Part shown: positions 1 through 6,672 of the stretch, piece after piece
How positions within the stretch are numbered: the stretch's first letter is position 1
Layout of the letters: every line of letters begins with the position of its first letter
Assembly (NCBI GenBank): GCA_964399465.1
Contig: CAYNRA010000107.1
Span: forward strand, 1-7,143
Source: CAYNRA01 sp964399465
GTDB lineage: Bacteria > Bacteroidota > Bacteroidia > Cytophagales > Spirosomataceae
Direction: 5' to 3'
DNA: 7,143 bases
Made by a program: the position numbers and the translations under genes
The notes under the pieces: generated by a model
Told to the model about the DNA's origin: nothing
The model's input: the letters and a program-made list of their open reading frames with translations, nothing else
Database searches by the model: none

Positions 1-48
1 AAGAAATATCCATTCATTCTATTTTTACTTCTTACATTCGCTTCCTGC
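1..48 (+). other. Lipoprotein signal peptide (partial) with lipobox Cys
   Basis: Codons 1-16 encode KKYPFILFLLLTFASC: two lysines, a hydrophobic core and a lipobox-like end (F-A-S-C), with the cysteine at 46-48. The -3 position is Phe instead of the usual Leu/Val/Ile, which Bacteroidota lipoboxes tolerate. After the Cys comes Q-K-K-K, which is basic. Some Bacteroidota surface lipoproteins carry an acidic export signal at this point, so the final leaflet (periplasmic or surface) cannot be decided. The initiator Met is missing at the left edge. Confidence 0.75.
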
Positions 49-3000
49 CAAAAGAAAAAATCAGTATTCACCCGGCTATCACCTGAGCAAACGGGTGTTC
101 ATTTTGTCAATCAAATTACGGAAAGTGACTCCGTGAATATCCTCGTACATGACTACGTTTATAATGGCGGAGGTGTTGGTATCGCTGATTTTAATAACGA
201 TGGTCTCCAAGATATTTTCTTTAGCGCCAACCAATCTGGAAATAAACTGTATTTGAACAAGGGAAATATGGCTTTTGAAGACATCTCGGACAAAGCCGGA
301 ATTGCAGGAAAAGGTACGTGGAATACTGCCGTAACTGTTGTAGATATTAACCAAGATGGCTGGCTAGATGTGTATGTTCCAGTTAGTTCTACGACAAATG
401 TGGCTGACTCATTGAGACGAAATCTATTGTTCATTAATCAGAAAAACCTGACTTTTCTTGAAATGGGAAAGGAATACGGCGTCGATGACGATGGATTTTC
501 AGAAGGTGCTGCTTTCTTTGATTACGATAACGATGGAGACTTAGATTTATATGTTTTAACGGATGTTATCGATCAAACACCTAATCTCATTCGTGAAAAG
601 GTTACCGATGGGTCTTATCCAAATACAGATAGGTTGTATAAAAATGAATGGAATGAAAAATTAGGTCATCCCGTATTTACCAATGTCTCTAAAGAAGCGG
701 GTATTACAATCGAAGGTTTTGGCCTCGGAATTAATATCTGTGATATCAATCGCGACGGCTGGAAAGATATTTATATTACCAATGATTTTGCCGCGGATGA
801 CTTACTGTATATCAATAACCAAGATGGTACATTTCGCAACGATGCCGCCAAGTATTTTAAGCATACCTCCAACTCAGCGATGGGAAATGATGTCGTTGAT
901 ATCAATAACGATGGGCTCGCTGATATAGTCGCGCTCGATATGTCGCCAAGAGATAATCAACGCAAAAAGATGTTCGTTCCATCCACCAATATTAGTCTGT
1001 ATATTTTATCAGACAAATACAACTACATACATCAGTACATGCGTAATACGCTTCAGATAAACTCTGGATTGAACGGTCATTTTCAGGAAATTAGTTTGTT
1101 AGCAAATGTCGCTGAAACCGATTGGAGTTGGACACCTTCCGTCGCAGATTTCGACCATGACGGCTACCGAGATTTACTCATTACCAACGGCTTTCCTAAA
1201 GATATTACGGACAAAGATTTCATGCAGTATAGAGCAAATTCAGAAAGTATTGCTGGGATTGATTACTTGCTCACACAAATTCCTGAAGTGAAAATTAGTA
1301 ATTATGCATTTAAAAATACGGGTAAATTATATTTTGAGGATGTCACCGAAGAGTGGGGTTTGCAGATTCCTTCGTTTTCAAGTGGTGCCGCTTACGGTGA
1401 TTTGGATAATGACGGGGACTTGGATTATGTTGTAAATAACACAAATGACCCCGCTTTTATTTACCAAAATAATACGATAGACACCGATAAAAAAGAAACT
1501 ACTCAGCAGTATTTACGTGCAAAATTCAAGGGAGATACACAAAATCCGTATGGTTTGGGAGTAATTCTGGAAGCAAAAAAAGAGAATGGTGAAATCCTAT
1601 TGCATGAATTAACTCCCTATCGTGGTTATAAGTCCTCAGTAGAACCGGTCGCACATTTAGGTATTGGAGAAGGTAAAATCACGGAAATGCGTGTCATCTG
1701 GCCGAACGGAAAGATGCAAGTACTTAAAAATCCTACCCTCAATACAACGCTAAATCTACGAATCGATGAGGCTACCATTCCGCAGATTTCTATGTTGGAA
1801 GAACCTACGCCTTTATTTACAGAACAGAAGGAAAACATTAACCTGATGCACGAAGAATCAAGATTTTATGATTTCAATGTGCAAAACTTAATGCCACATT
1901 TACTTTCAAAACAAGGGCCGAGTCTTTCAGTCGGAGATATAAACAAAGATGGATTAGACGATTTATTTGTGGGAGGAAGTAAGTATAAAAATGGACAAAT
2001 ATTCTTCCAAAATGCTGCCGGACAGTTTGAATATGAACCTGCTGCATTCCCTAAGTTGGATTCTGCTCAAAAAGTTTCTGAAGATATTGGCTCACTTTTA
2101 TTTGATGCAGACGGAGATGGCTGGCTGGATTTATATGTTGTCAGTGGCGGAAATGAAGATTTTCCAGAAGCTGCTTCGTTCCAAGATAGATTGTACAGAA
2201 ACAAGGGTAACGGAGAGTTTGAATATAAGCCGCTCGCTTTACCTAAAGAAACGTCGGCGGGTTCATGCGTTCGAGCTGTGGATTTTGACGGAGATGGAGA
2301 CCTCGATTTATTCGTCGGAGGAAGAAATGTGCCTACCGAGTATCCTAAAGCTGCCTCTTCCTTTTTATTTCGGAATGATTCCAAAAAAGGAGAAATTAAA
2401 TTTACCAATGTAACCGCTTCACAAGCACCTATTTTAACCGATATTGGCATGGTGACAGATGCGATTTGGACAGATTTTGATAGCAACGGAGTACCAGATT
2501 TAATCCTTGTTGGAGAATATATGCCTGTTACTTTTTTGAAAAATGAAAAAGGTAAACTAGAAAAAATAGCCAATACAGGCGTTCAAAAGCAGCTTGGACT
2601 TTGGAACTCCATCAACGGTGCAGATTTTGACGCAGACGGAGATATAGATTATATCGTCGGTAATGTAGGAAAAAATGGACTCTTTCAAGGGAATGAAAAA
2701 TATCCCGCCAAAGTATTGTCTGGGGACTTTGACCAAAACGGGAACTACGACGTTTTCCCTTTTATCTATCTTCCCGAATCAGAAGTAAATAAGTCCAAAA
2801 TTCTTGTCCCCTTGAACGGAAAAGAAGATATAAGCAAGCAATACAATGGTTTGCGAATGCGATTTATAACTTTCCAAGAATATACCAAAGCCACTTTTGA
2901 TACTTTCTTGACGAAAGAGGAGAGAAAGAAGGCAACGGAGCATACATTGAATTTTACGGCGTCAGTTTATCTTGAAAACAAAGGAAACGAAAAATTCGAA

Positions 3001-3471
3001 GCACATGCTTTGCCTATTGAAGCCCAATTTGCCCCCATGAACGGCATAGTTATCGAAGATTTCAATCAAGATGGTTACCTAGATTTTCTGGCGGTAGGAA
3101 ATAACTTTAGTAATGAATTGCTCGTAGGACGCTACGATGCAGCCAATGGTTTTTTAGCTTTGGGCGATGGAAAAGGAAACTTCTCTATTCAAAAGAAGAC
3201 AGGGTTTTTAGCAGAAAAAGATGCAAAATCGCTCGTATTTCTGAAAGGAGCGAACGAAAAAATGAAAATCATTGTCGGTCAAAACAGTGCAGCGGCAAAA
3301 TTTTTCGAAACTCCTCCATCAGGTCGTTTTATTGCTTTACAACCAACGCAAACAAAGGTTTCTTATCAATGGAAAGGCAAGAAGATCACGCGTGAAGTTT
3401 ATTATGGCGCGTCATATCTATCACAATCCTCCCGCTTCTTTTTCTTACCTCAAGGAGCGAAATTGAATTAA
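1..3471 (+). CDS. FG-GAP/VCBS-repeat lipoprotein with ASPIC/UnbV domain (5' partial)
   Basis: The open frame runs to the left edge, so the gene is 5'-truncated; 1156 codons precede the TAA at 3469-3471. The first visible residues are a basic pair, a hydrophobic run and Cys16 (KKYPFILFLLLTFASC), a lipoprotein signal peptide, so the true start probably lies just outside the window. The GTG at 133 is internal. Fourteen Asp-rich motifs of the D-x-[DN]-x-[DN]-G type, as in calcium-binding FG-GAP/VCBS propeller blades, begin near window residues 63, 115, 174, 248, 300, 383, 467, then 646, 702, 761, 825, 875, 909 and 1020. Between the two sets, about residues 518-589, lies an ASPIC/UnbV-like domain (RGYKSSVEPVAHLGIG, then VIWPNGK). 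Such proteins are common in Bacteroidota, often beside SusC/SusD genes, and are sometimes misnamed RNA-binding proteins. Likely an outer-membrane-anchored binding or scaffold protein. The ligand is unknown and no catalytic motif is visible. Confidence 0.9.
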   Translation, partial: KKYPFILFLLLTFASCQKKKSVFTRLSPEQTGVHFVNQITESDSVNILVHDYVYNGGGVGIADFNNDGLQDIFFSANQSGNKLYLNKGNMAFEDISDKAGIAGKGTWNTAVTVVDINQDGWLDVYVPVSSTTNVADSLRRNLLFINQKNLTFLEMGKEYGVDDDGFSEGAAFFDYDNDGDLDLYVLTDVIDQTPNLIREKVTDGSYPNTDRLYKNEWNEKLGHPVFTNVSKEAGITIEGFGLGINICDINRDGWKDIYITNDFAADDLLYINNQDGTFRNDAAKYFKHTSNSAMGNDVVDINNDGLADIVALDMSPRDNQRKKMFVPSTNISLYILSDKYNYIHQYMRNTLQINSGLNGHFQEISLLANVAETDWSWTPSVADFDHDGYRDLLITNGFPKDITDKDFMQYRANSESIAGIDYLLTQIPEVKISNYAFKNTGKLYFEDVTEEWGLQIPSFSSGAAYGDLDNDGDLDYVVNNTNDPAFIYQNNTIDTDKKETTQQYLRAKFKGDTQNPYGLGVILEAKKENGEILLHELTPYRGYKSSVEPVAHLGIGEGKITEMRVIWPNGKMQVLKNPTLNTTLNLRIDEATIPQISMLEEPTPLFTEQKENINLMHEESRFYDFNVQNLMPHLLSKQGPSLSVGDINKDGLDDLFVGGSKYKNGQIFFQNAAGQFEYEPAAFPKLDSAQKVSEDIGSLLFDADGDGWLDLYVVSGGNEDFPEAASFQDRLYRNKGNGEFEYKPLALPKETSAGSCVRAVDFDGDGDLDLFVGGRNVPTEYPKAASSFLFRNDSKKGEIKFTNVTASQAPILTDIGMVTDAIWTDFDSNGVPDLILVGEYMPVTFLKNEKGKLEKIANTGVQKQLGLWNSINGADFDADGDIDYIVGNVGKNGLFQGNEKYPAKVLSGDFDQNGNYDVFPFIYLPESEVNKSKILVPLNGKEDISKQYNGLRMRFITFQEYTKATFDTFLTKEERKKATEHTLNFTASVYLENKGNEKFEAHALPIEAQFAPMNGIVIEDFNQDGYLDFLAVGNNFSNELLVGRYDAANGFLALGDGKGNFSIQKKTGFLAEKDAKSLVFLKGANEKMKIIVGQNSAAAKFFETPPSGRFIALQPTQTKVSYQWKGKKITREVYYGASYLSQSSRFFFLPQGAKLN

Positions 3472-3474
3472 AAC

Positions 3475-3510
3475 AAAAAAGGAGGCTTTCTGCTTAAAGC
3501 CTCCTTTTTT
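3475..3510. terminator. Bidirectional intrinsic terminator between convergent genes
   Basis: A perfect inverted repeat: ggaggcttt (3481-3489) pairs with aaagcctcc (3496-3504) around a 6-nt loop (ctgctt). It is flanked by six A (3475-3480) and six T (3505-3510), which extend the symmetry to 15 bp. Read on the plus strand it ends the lipoprotein gene (stop at 3471). Read on the minus strand the A run becomes a U tract and ends argH, whose stop codon begins one base away (3512-3514). The 40-nt gap is almost wholly this element, so it very likely serves both genes. Confidence 0.93.
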
Positions 3511-3511
3511 A

Positions 3512-4864
3512 TTAAATACGTGGGTAATTTAAGAGATTTTCGTAGGCTTGTTGCACTTTTTCAAACTGGAAACCTGCTATTACTTCTTGCATTTGTTTTG
3601 CGATAGCTTCTGTTTCTAAGTTCCCGATGCTGCCTTCCAACGTATGTGCTAAATCTCTGTTAGGGACAAATTCACCAGTTTCTATGGCGTTTCCAACTGC
3701 TTTGTAGGCATCCCGAAATGGAACTCCTTGTCCAACCAAGGCATTGACGTTTTCGACGCTAAATAGCAAATCGTAGCTTGAAGATGCCAATACGTCTTGC
3801 TTAACCTGAATGTGCGTAATCATGAAAGTAGTAATTTCAAGACATTCCAAGATTTCGTCAAAAGCAGGCATAAGAATCTCCTTGACAAGTTGCATATCTC
3901 GGTGGTATCCGGAAGGTAAGTTGCTCATAATGAAGGCAATCTCCATGGGTAGAGCTTTCAATTTATTCGTTTTAGCCCGTAATAATTCAGCTACATCTGG
4001 GTTCTTTTTATGTGGCATGATACTGGAACCCGTCGTCATTTCTGGGGGTAAAAGCAAGAAACCAAAATTTTGACTATTGTATAAACAAACATCCATAGCC
4101 AAACGACTGAGCGTATTTGCTAGAGAAGTGAGTGCCGTTGTTACCAAATATTCGCTTTTTCCCCGTGTCATTTGTGCATAAACTACATTGTAGTTAAGGG
4201 TGTCAAAGCCAAGTAATTGCGTAGTAAATGTTCTGTTCAAGGGAAAAGAAGAACCGTAGCCAGCACCTGAACCTAGTGGATTTTTGTTCACTACTTTGTA
4301 GGCTCCCTGCAAAATAAGGAGGTCGTCAACCAAAGATTCAGCATACGCACCAAACCATAACCCAAAAGAGGAGGGCATAGCAATTTGTAAATGCGTATAA
4401 CCAGGTAATAAATCCGCTTTGTGCTGTTCACTTTTGGCTTGAAGCAAAGTGAAAAGGAGTTGTACTTGTTCGACAACTTCTTGAATTTTGTGGCGATTGA
4501 ACATCTTCAAATCGACCAAAACTTGGTCATTTCGAGATCTACCACTGTGGATCTTCTTTCCGGTTTCACCTAGTTTTTGAGTCAATTGCCATTCAACTTG
4601 CGAATGCACGTCCTCAATACCCGGCAGGATTTCAAAATCTTTTTTTTCTGTGATGGATTGATAAATGAGTTGGCATTCTGCGAGGAGTGCATTGGTTTCG
4701 TCGGCTGTCAACAAACCAATGGATTGCAACATAATCGCGTGCGCCATTGAGCCCAGCACATCAAAAGGAGCTAAATGAATGTCTAATTCTCTGTCGCGCC
4801 CAACGGTAAAACGCTCGATTTTTTCCGAGGTTACGGGTGCATTGTCTTTTTGCCAAAGTTTCAC
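3512..4864 (-). CDS. argH: Argininosuccinate lyase
   Basis: Cytosolic enzyme that splits L-argininosuccinate into L-arginine and fumarate, the last step of arginine biosynthesis; the family works as a homotetramer. At 450 aa the length is normal. Visible family landmarks are HSGRSRNDQV (residues 106-115), GYTHLQ (155-160, with the conserved catalytic-region His158), PLGSGAGYGSSFPLNR (from 196), and the aspartase/fumarase signature GSSIMPHKKNP (279-289) that carries the catalytic serine. The start is a GTG (CAC at 4862-4864 on the plus strand). No ATG lies upstream in frame before a stop at 4898-4900, and the resulting MKLWQK N-terminus fits Bacteroidota homologues. No Shine-Dalgarno sequence is seen. 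It has His in MPHKKN where many ArgH have Gln, and Asn in PLNR where many have Asp; I take both as lineage variants. No other arginine gene is in view; it is convergent with the lipoprotein gene and divergent from the UbiA-like gene. Confidence 0.97.
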   Translation of the reverse strand: MKLWQKDNAPVTSEKIERFTVGRDRELDIHLAPFDVLGSMAHAIMLQSIGLLTADETNALLAECQLIYQSITEKKDFEILPGIEDVHSQVEWQLTQKLGETGKKIHSGRSRNDQVLVDLKMFNRHKIQEVVEQVQLLFTLLQAKSEQHKADLLPGYTHLQIAMPSSFGLWFGAYAESLVDDLLILQGAYKVVNKNPLGSGAGYGSSFPLNRTFTTQLLGFDTLNYNVVYAQMTRGKSEYLVTTALTSLANTLSRLAMDVCLYNSQNFGFLLLPPEMTTGSSIMPHKKNPDVAELLRAKTNKLKALPMEIAFIMSNLPSGYHRDMQLVKEILMPAFDEILECLEITTFMITHIQVKQDVLASSSYDLLFSVENVNALVGQGVPFRDAYKAVGNAIETGEFVPNRDLAHTLEGSIGNLETEAIAKQMQEVIAGFQFEKVQQAYENLLNYPRI

Positions 4865-4915
4865 GATGGAAGTAGTTTTTCTTACAAAGTAACAAAATCA
4901 AGGGTATAGTTTGGC

Positions 4916-4923
4916 TATTTTTG
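4916..4923 (+). promoter_or_regulatory. Candidate Bacteroidota -7 promoter box for the UbiA-like gene
   Basis: TATTTTTG matches the Bacteroidota -7 consensus TAnnTTTG exactly and lies 50 nt before the ATG at 4974. This would give a leader of roughly 40-45 nt. A related near match, TATAGTTTG with one extra base, lies just upstream at 4905-4913. I do not see a good -33 TTTG at the usual spacing, and in AT-rich DNA such an 8-mer can arise by chance. A minus-strand promoter for argH must lie in the same 109-bp gap, but only one-mismatch matches (4885-4892 and 4893-4900) are visible. Confidence 0.35.
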
Positions 4924-4973
4924 TTTAACTTCCTACTTATTGCAGTCCATTTTTTATTTGTTCTTCTGTTTAC

Positions 4974-5825
4974 ATGACACCCAAAGAGATTCTTCTACAC
5001 CTGCGTTTGCCTTTTTCATTGCTTTTATTGCCCGTTTTTTTGTTTGCGGTTTCGATTCTCCCAACTGGCTGGACGAAGGAAGCGTGGGGGCTTTTTTTTA
5101 TTTGGCATTTCTTGGTTTATCCTGCCTCAAATGCGTTTAATAGCTATTTTGACAAAGACGAGTCGCCCATTGGTGGGCTGAAAACTCCTCCAAAAGTTGA
5201 TCGGAAATTGTATTTTGTCGCAACAGCACTAGATATCTTTTCTCTTTTTTTCTCTTTTGTTTGGTATAATGCAACAACCTCCCTTCTAATTTTGGGCTAT
5301 ATTTTGTTATCGAGAGCTTATAGCGCGTACCCTATTCGATTGAAACGGTTTCCTTTCCTAAGTTGGTTGATTGTTGGTTTTTTTCAAGGGGCATACGTTT
5401 TTTTAGTAACAGTCTTTATATTGGAATCACCTGATTATGAGCAACTTATTCAGTTATATGTTTTTCCTGCCTTGCTCTCTTCTGGAATTTTATGGGCCAT
5501 TTATCCCATCACACAAGTATATCAACACAAAGAAGATAGAGAAAGAGGGGATCGTACTTTGAGTATTTTGTTAGGTATTCGTGGGACTTTTTCCTTCACC
5601 GCTTTCTTCTTTGGACTCTCTACAGTGGGTTATTTTTTCTATTTTGATGAAGTAACTTTCTTGCGCTGGTTTCTATTTTTATCGCCTACAACTGCCTTCT
5701 TTGTGTATTGGTTTTGGTTGGTATGGAAAGACGATTCAATGGCAAATTTTACGAATACCATGCGACTAAATATCCTCGCCGCTCTTCTTTTAAATTTATT
5801 TTATCTTAGTGTTTTATTTAAATAG
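4974..5825 (+). CDS. UbiA-family prenyltransferase-like membrane protein
   Basis: 283 aa, strongly hydrophobic, with about nine membrane segments (roughly residues 12-29, 36-52, 79-97, 101-117, 128-150, 158-180, 203-222, 229-250, 264-282), the UbiA superfamily layout. The first Asp-rich loop is NAFNSYFDKDES (53-64), keeping the N-xxx-D core (N56, D60) of NDxxDxxxD. YSAYPIRLKRFP (116-127) matches the conserved Y-S-x-P-x-R-L-K stretch after TM4. The second loop, QVYQHKEDRERGDRT (181-195), corresponds to the DxxxD...G-x-[KR]-[ST] motif, but Gln184 sits where the first Asp is expected. Known members transfer polyprenyl groups to aromatic or other acceptors in the inner membrane (ubiquinone, menaquinone, heme O, chlorophyll). 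The substrate here cannot be told, and no quinone or heme genes are adjacent. The ATG at 4974 gives a short N-terminus before TM1, normal for the family; no Shine-Dalgarno sequence is seen. The stop is TAG at 5823-5825. Confidence 0.82.
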   Translation: MTPKEILLHLRLPFSLLLLPVFLFAVSILPTGWTKEAWGLFFIWHFLVYPASNAFNSYFDKDESPIGGLKTPPKVDRKLYFVATALDIFSLFFSFVWYNATTSLLILGYILLSRAYSAYPIRLKRFPFLSWLIVGFFQGAYVFLVTVFILESPDYEQLIQLYVFPALLSSGILWAIYPITQVYQHKEDRERGDRTLSILLGIRGTFSFTAFFFGLSTVGYFFYFDEVTFLRWFLFLSPTTAFFVYWFWLVWKDDSMANFTNTMRLNILAALLLNLFYLSVLFK

Positions 5826-5850
5826 TACAATGTATTCTTTGTATTATTTT
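5821..5850 (+). terminator. Weak AT-rich terminator candidate after the UbiA-like gene
   Basis: aatagtacaa (5821-5830) can pair with ttgtattatt (5839-5848) as a 10-bp stem including one G-U pair, around an 8-nt loop, followed by tt and further AT-rich sequence. The stem overlaps the TAG stop codon. It holds one G-C pair only and the T tract is short, so it is far weaker than the element at 3475-3510. It is the only hairpin placed to end this transcript. Confidence 0.35.
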
Positions 5851-5885
5851 ATAGTTGGTAGATGATTTTTATTGTTTAATTAAAT

Positions 5886-5912
5886 GTAAGTATCTGATTA
5901 TTATATACTTAC
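5886..5912. repeat. 8-bp inverted repeat upstream of the TetR gene
   Basis: GTAAGTAT (5886-5893) and its exact reverse complement ATACTTAC (5905-5912) are separated by 11 bases. The 27-bp span and dyad symmetry resemble the binding site of a dimeric repressor such as a TetR protein, about 113 bp before the tetR start. A 10-bp palindrome, TTTAATTAAA (5875-5884), lies immediately beside it. The rest of the 199-bp gap (5826-6024) is AT-rich with no ORF that I can support. Confidence 0.4.
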
Positions 5913-5979
5913 TTAGTCTTCTTGTTCCTAATCGGAAGATCACTTAAAATGTGCCTAATTAAACGAACTAGAAAAAATA

Positions 5980-6021
5980 TAAGAAAACTTTGAACCTTTT
6001 AATAGTTTCCAAAGTTTCTTA
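5980..6021. promoter_or_regulatory. Imperfect inverted repeat abutting the TetR start; possible operator or leader hairpin
   Basis: TAAGAAAACTTTG (5980-5992) pairs with CAAAGTTTCTTA (6010-6021): 12 bp with a single unpaired A, including the perfect 8-bp core AAACTTTG/CAAAGTTT, around a 17-nt spacer. The right arm ends three bases before the GTG start at 6025. The place fits an autoregulatory operator for the TetR protein, or an RNA hairpin next to the ribosome landing site. AAACTTTG at 5985-5992 is also one base off the TAnnTTTG -7 promoter box, so the arm could overlap a promoter. There is no T tract after it, so it is not a terminator. Confidence 0.5.
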
Positions 6022-6024
6022 GTT

Positions 6025-6624
6025 GTGGAAATCAAAGAAAGAATCATATCATCAGCCGAAATTTTGTTCATGCGCTACGGTGTCCGAAGTGTCACCATGG
6101 ACGATATTGCAAAGGAACTAGGTATCTCCAAAAAGACGATTTACATCCATTTTTCGGATAAAAATACCATCGTTCGGGAGGTGACAAGCGCGCGTCTAGC
6201 CAAAGAAAGAGAAATGGTCTCTGAATTGCACAAAGCAACGTTGAATCCTATCGAGGAAATTATTGTCAGTATGAAGCTTCTGCGTGACTTGTCTTCCGAG
6301 GTCAATCCCATCATTTTCTTTGATTTAAAAAAATATCATCCAGAAAGTTGGGCATTGTACAAACAACACAAAGAGTTTTTTAGAGAGGTTGTCAAAAAAA
6401 ATCTACATAAAGGAATTGAGCTCAAGTATTATCGCCCTGATATTGTTCCTGAAATCCTTGCTCGCTTGCGTATTGAATGTGTGGAAATGGCCTTTGACCC
6501 AGAGATTTTCCCATCTAACTCGTTCAATCTCGTAGATGTCCAACTCCAATTCATAGATCATTTTTTGAAAGGCATTTTAACGCCATTAGGACTTTCTGTT
6601 TACGAAGAATTAACCCTTCATTAA
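6025..6624 (+). CDS. TetR/AcrR-family transcriptional regulator
   Basis: 199 aa, the usual TetR length. Residues about 6-50 form the N-terminal DNA-binding domain: IISSAEILFMRYGVRSVTM, then the helix-turn-helix (DDIAKELGISKKTIYIHF, about 26-43), which is very close to the TetR_N pattern. The remaining ~145 residues are the helical ligand-binding and dimerisation part, which diverges and does not reveal a ligand. The start is GTG at 6025. The next in-frame ATGs would cut into or remove the DNA-binding domain, and MEIKERII is a natural TetR N-terminus, so GTG is well supported. The stop TAA (6622-6624) is 48 bp before a TolC-family gene in the same direction with no terminator between. By context it probably represses this efflux operon and itself, acting on the inverted repeats just upstream; this is inference. 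An activator role is less likely but possible. Confidence 0.92.
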   Translation: MEIKERIISSAEILFMRYGVRSVTMDDIAKELGISKKTIYIHFSDKNTIVREVTSARLAKEREMVSELHKATLNPIEEIIVSMKLLRDLSSEVNPIIFFDLKKYHPESWALYKQHKEFFREVVKKNLHKGIELKYYRPDIVPEILARLRIECVEMAFDPEIFPSNSFNLVDVQLQFIDHFLKGILTPLGLSVYEELTLH

Positions 6625-6672
6625 TTTATTTTTTAACGCGTTCTATCCAAATTTTTACATAATCAATCAAAG

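Noticed and set aside
79..434. Two ~91-codon minus-strand frames over the first repeats
   Set aside because: Both are antisense to motif-bearing coding sequence, with low-complexity composition and no family resemblance.
1967..2413. 148-codon plus-strand open frame inside the lipoprotein gene
   Set aside because: It is an out-of-frame shadow. The main frame carries three clear Asp-rich motifs over the same bases, and there is no sign of a frameshift.
2067..2573. 168-codon open frame on the minus strand inside the lipoprotein gene
   Set aside because: It lies fully antisense to a well-supported repeat protein, shows no recognisable domain, and is explained by the biased codons of the Asp-Gly-rich repeats.
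187..3075. Repeated Asp-motif coding segments as DNA repeats or a CRISPR-like array
   Set aside because: The similarity is at the protein level only. The nucleotide sequences of the units differ and their spacing is irregular.
4000..4030. His in the ArgH signature (MPHKKN instead of MPQKKN) as a possible active-site change
   Set aside because: As far as I recall, this variant occurs in Bacteroidota ArgH proteins. The serine, lysine and asparagine of the signature are intact, so it does not suggest a new activity.
4940..5140. 66-codon plus-strand frame overlapping the start of the UbiA-like gene
   Set aside because: Its hydrophobic look comes from reading T-rich membrane-protein codons in another frame. 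The frame from 4974 has the family motifs.
6635..6642. Palindrome AACGCGTT between tetR and the tolC-like gene, as an operator
   Set aside because: It is only 8 bp with no extension of symmetry, too short to support a call in a 48-bp gap.
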